A stretch of DNA of 47,232 bases from NCBI GenBank assembly GCA_021202985.1, contig JAJQCA010000027.1, positions 38,574-85,805 on the forward strand, read 5' to 3'. The notes under the pieces were generated by a model. That model did not search any database. It was given only the letters and a program-made list of their open reading frames with translations, and was not told the origin of the DNA. The stretch is from Alistipes sp. GTDB taxonomy: Bacteria; Bacteroidota; Bacteroidia; Bacteroidales; Rikenellaceae. Positions 46,165-47,232 of the stretch are shown here, piece after piece. The translations under genes and the position numbers were made by a program. Within the stretch, counting starts at the first letter, position 1. Each line of letters begins with the position of its first letter.

Positions 46165-46574
46165 ACCGGGGCGCACCCCCTCTGGCCGGAAACCGGGACC
46201 GTCCATAAAAGTCCGGACCAAAGTATCACACCGGTTCTTATCGGTTAAGGGGGGCATGCCGCAGTTAAAATCGCCGCCCGGCCGGCAGACAGACCGGGCT
46301 AATTTTCCTCCGTCGATACGGGCTGGCGGCAGGTAGACAGTCCGGCCCGGCGACAGGACCCGGAGTAGCATATAAACCGTGACTTGCGGCCCGAATATAA
46401 CCCGGCCGTTGGAGAACATTCCCGAAAACAGCCGGGTAAATGGTATACGGTATAACCCGTCGCATTACATCTCCATGCAAACGGCAAGCGGCATAAACCC
46501 GTGGATTATATTCCCGGCAACCGCTTAGCCGTCAGAAAAACGGTCCCGGGTATGTTTAAAAAGAAAAAATATTG
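46165..46574. other. Intergenic region with no recognised gene
   Basis: About 410 bases of GC-rich sequence hold only short unconvincing reading frames. I see no dispersed repeat or strong hairpin before the tRNA-Leu promoter. Confidence 0.5.
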
Positions 46575-46582
46575 TATTTTTG
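46575..46582 (+). promoter_or_regulatory. -7 box of tRNA-Leu
   Basis: TATTTTTG matches TAnnTTTG and is preceded by an A/T-rich stretch. It lies 47 bases before the mature tRNA 5' end. Confidence 0.65.
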
Positions 46583-46629
46583 AGGCCGCTTGCGCCGGCC
46601 CTCGCGGCAGGTGCGGCGGGCAGAAGGTT

Positions 46630-46715
46630 GCCCGGATGGTGGAATAGGTAGACACGCGGGACTTAAAATCCCGTGGCCAGTGATGGCCGTGCGGGTTCGA
46701 TTCCCGCTCCGGGTA
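46630..46715 (+). tRNA. tRNA-Leu (anticodon TAA)
   Basis: This class II tRNA of 86 bases has acceptor GCCCGGA with TCCGGGT (terminal G-T), D arm GGTGGAATAGGTAGAC, anticodon stem GGGA/TCCC around CTTAAAA, a long variable arm (TGGCC...GGCCG) and T arm GCGGG-TTCGATT-CCCGC. The anticodon reads TAA. CCA is not encoded; the sequence after the discriminator A is CCG. Confidence 0.95.
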
Positions 46716-46724
46716 CCGTTACCG

Positions 46725-46762
46725 CCCCGGCCGGTTGAAACTCAACCGGCCGGGGTTTTTTA
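46725..46762 (+). terminator. Rho-independent terminator after tRNA-Leu
   Basis: A perfect 14-bp stem (CCCCGGCCGGTTGA with its complement) and a 3-base loop are followed by TTTTTTA. It begins 9 bases after the tRNA. Confidence 0.95.
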
Positions 46763-46929
46763 TTATCCGGTTCTGAGCGGGGAAACATGTAGCGACTCTG
46801 CAATGCCGTTCTTCGGTCCTGACCGGTACCTCCGGTTATCCGGTTTGAAATCGGCTTTTTCTCCGAATTATCCCGGACCTTCCTTTTAACGTAAGTATAC
46901 CGCTCCGGCAGAACGAATCCAGTCTTTAA

Positions 46930-47064
46930 CCACTTCCAATCCTTACGGTCGAAGGCGGCGACAGTCTCATTCCCGTACCGTCGGGAAATAGATTCCACGG
47001 AAAGCCCCATACCAATGACCACCGTAGCGGCAAACTCGAAACTATGCTCTTGAATACGGCGACT
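46930..47064 (-). pseudogene. Possible tyrosine-recombinase remnant near tRNA-Leu
   Basis: One minus-strand frame reads HSFEFAATVVIGMGLSVE followed by SISRRYGN. This resembles the C-terminal block of Bacteroidetes integrases (pattern R-H-T/S-F-A-T-x-x-x-x-x-G-V-x-I-E-S/T-V-S-x-x-L-G-H). The frame is closed by a stop just upstream, the catalytic Arg is not evident and the sequence after GN does not continue the match. It could be a decayed integrase beside a tRNA, a common integration site, or chance. Confidence 0.3.
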
Positions 47065-47177
47065 CTATCACCCCACCCGACACGAGTTCCCGCCCCGGAA
47101 ACGGCGCCGATAACTTGCCCCGGCTCCTTCCCGGGAAAACCGGTTGCCATCTCCGCAGTAATCAGGCTCCGCACCGC

Positions 47178-47232
<55 letters not shown>

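Noticed and set aside
46663-47022. Minus-strand ORF running through tRNA-Leu
   Set aside because: It reads through the tRNA and its terminator. Only the short distal part might derive from a recombinase.

Overview
The window looks like a contig from a fairly GC-rich member of the order Bacteroidales, probably a gut or rumen lineage near Alistipes/Rikenellaceae. The family assignment is an inference from gene content. The evidence is two SusC/SusD loci, a hybrid two-component regulator, an ECF sigma/FecR pair, lipoproteins with acidic residues after the lipobox cysteine, FimA/Mfa1-type fimbriae, a Bacteroidetes-type long Rho, and promoters with the TAnnTTTG -7 element. The contig ends in a poly-G run that is almost certainly a sequencing artefact.

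Region 1 (about 0.4-16.2 kb) is a xylan utilisation locus. It holds a GH10 endoxylanase with two carbohydrate-binding modules inserted in the catalytic domain, a GH30 glucuronoxylanase-type enzyme, a hybrid two-component system (HTCS) regulator, and a susC-susD-glycan-binding-protein operon. The GH10, GH30 and susC promoters share a 31-bp element. Each copy sits at exactly the same distance from a -7 box and in the same orientation, so it is a strong candidate for the HTCS operator. The locus also looks damaged: the HTCS gene has an in-frame amber codon inside its AraC domain, susC has a one-base frameshift in a run of six G, and the gap after GH30 holds a possible remnant of a GH43-type C-terminal domain.

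Region 2 (16.7-32.1 kb) is a second SusC/SusD locus, controlled by an ECF sigma factor and a divergently transcribed FecR anti-sigma. Its SusC has the N-terminal STN signalling domain. There are no glycosidases. The operon instead encodes a subtilisin-like protease with a T9SS-type C-terminal sorting domain, a PorV/PorQ-like barrel protein, and four other lipoproteins (one with a BACON domain, one with an Asp-Pro repeat linker). It ends at a strong terminator. The simplest reading is a peptide- or protein-targeting uptake system, and it is the best candidate here for something not well described.

Region 3 (32.3-36.8 kb, minus strand) is a three-gene fimbrial operon: a Mfa1/FimA-like subunit, a FimB/Mfa2-like anchor, and a large protein whose C-terminal third resembles a GATase1-like alpha/beta domain. 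It is visibly AT-richer than its neighbours.

Region 4 (37-46.8 kb) is mostly housekeeping: tRNA-Gly(CCC), a PNPOx-family protein, DUF1287, S1/P1 nuclease, rho, kdsB, a LuxC-like acyl-CoA reductase, a pRiA4b ORF-3-like protein, miaA, a nitroreductase-family protein and tRNA-Leu(TAA). A possible integrase remnant lies beyond tRNA-Leu. Intergenic gaps throughout carry copies of a short dispersed repeat related to GTCATTCTGAACGAAG.
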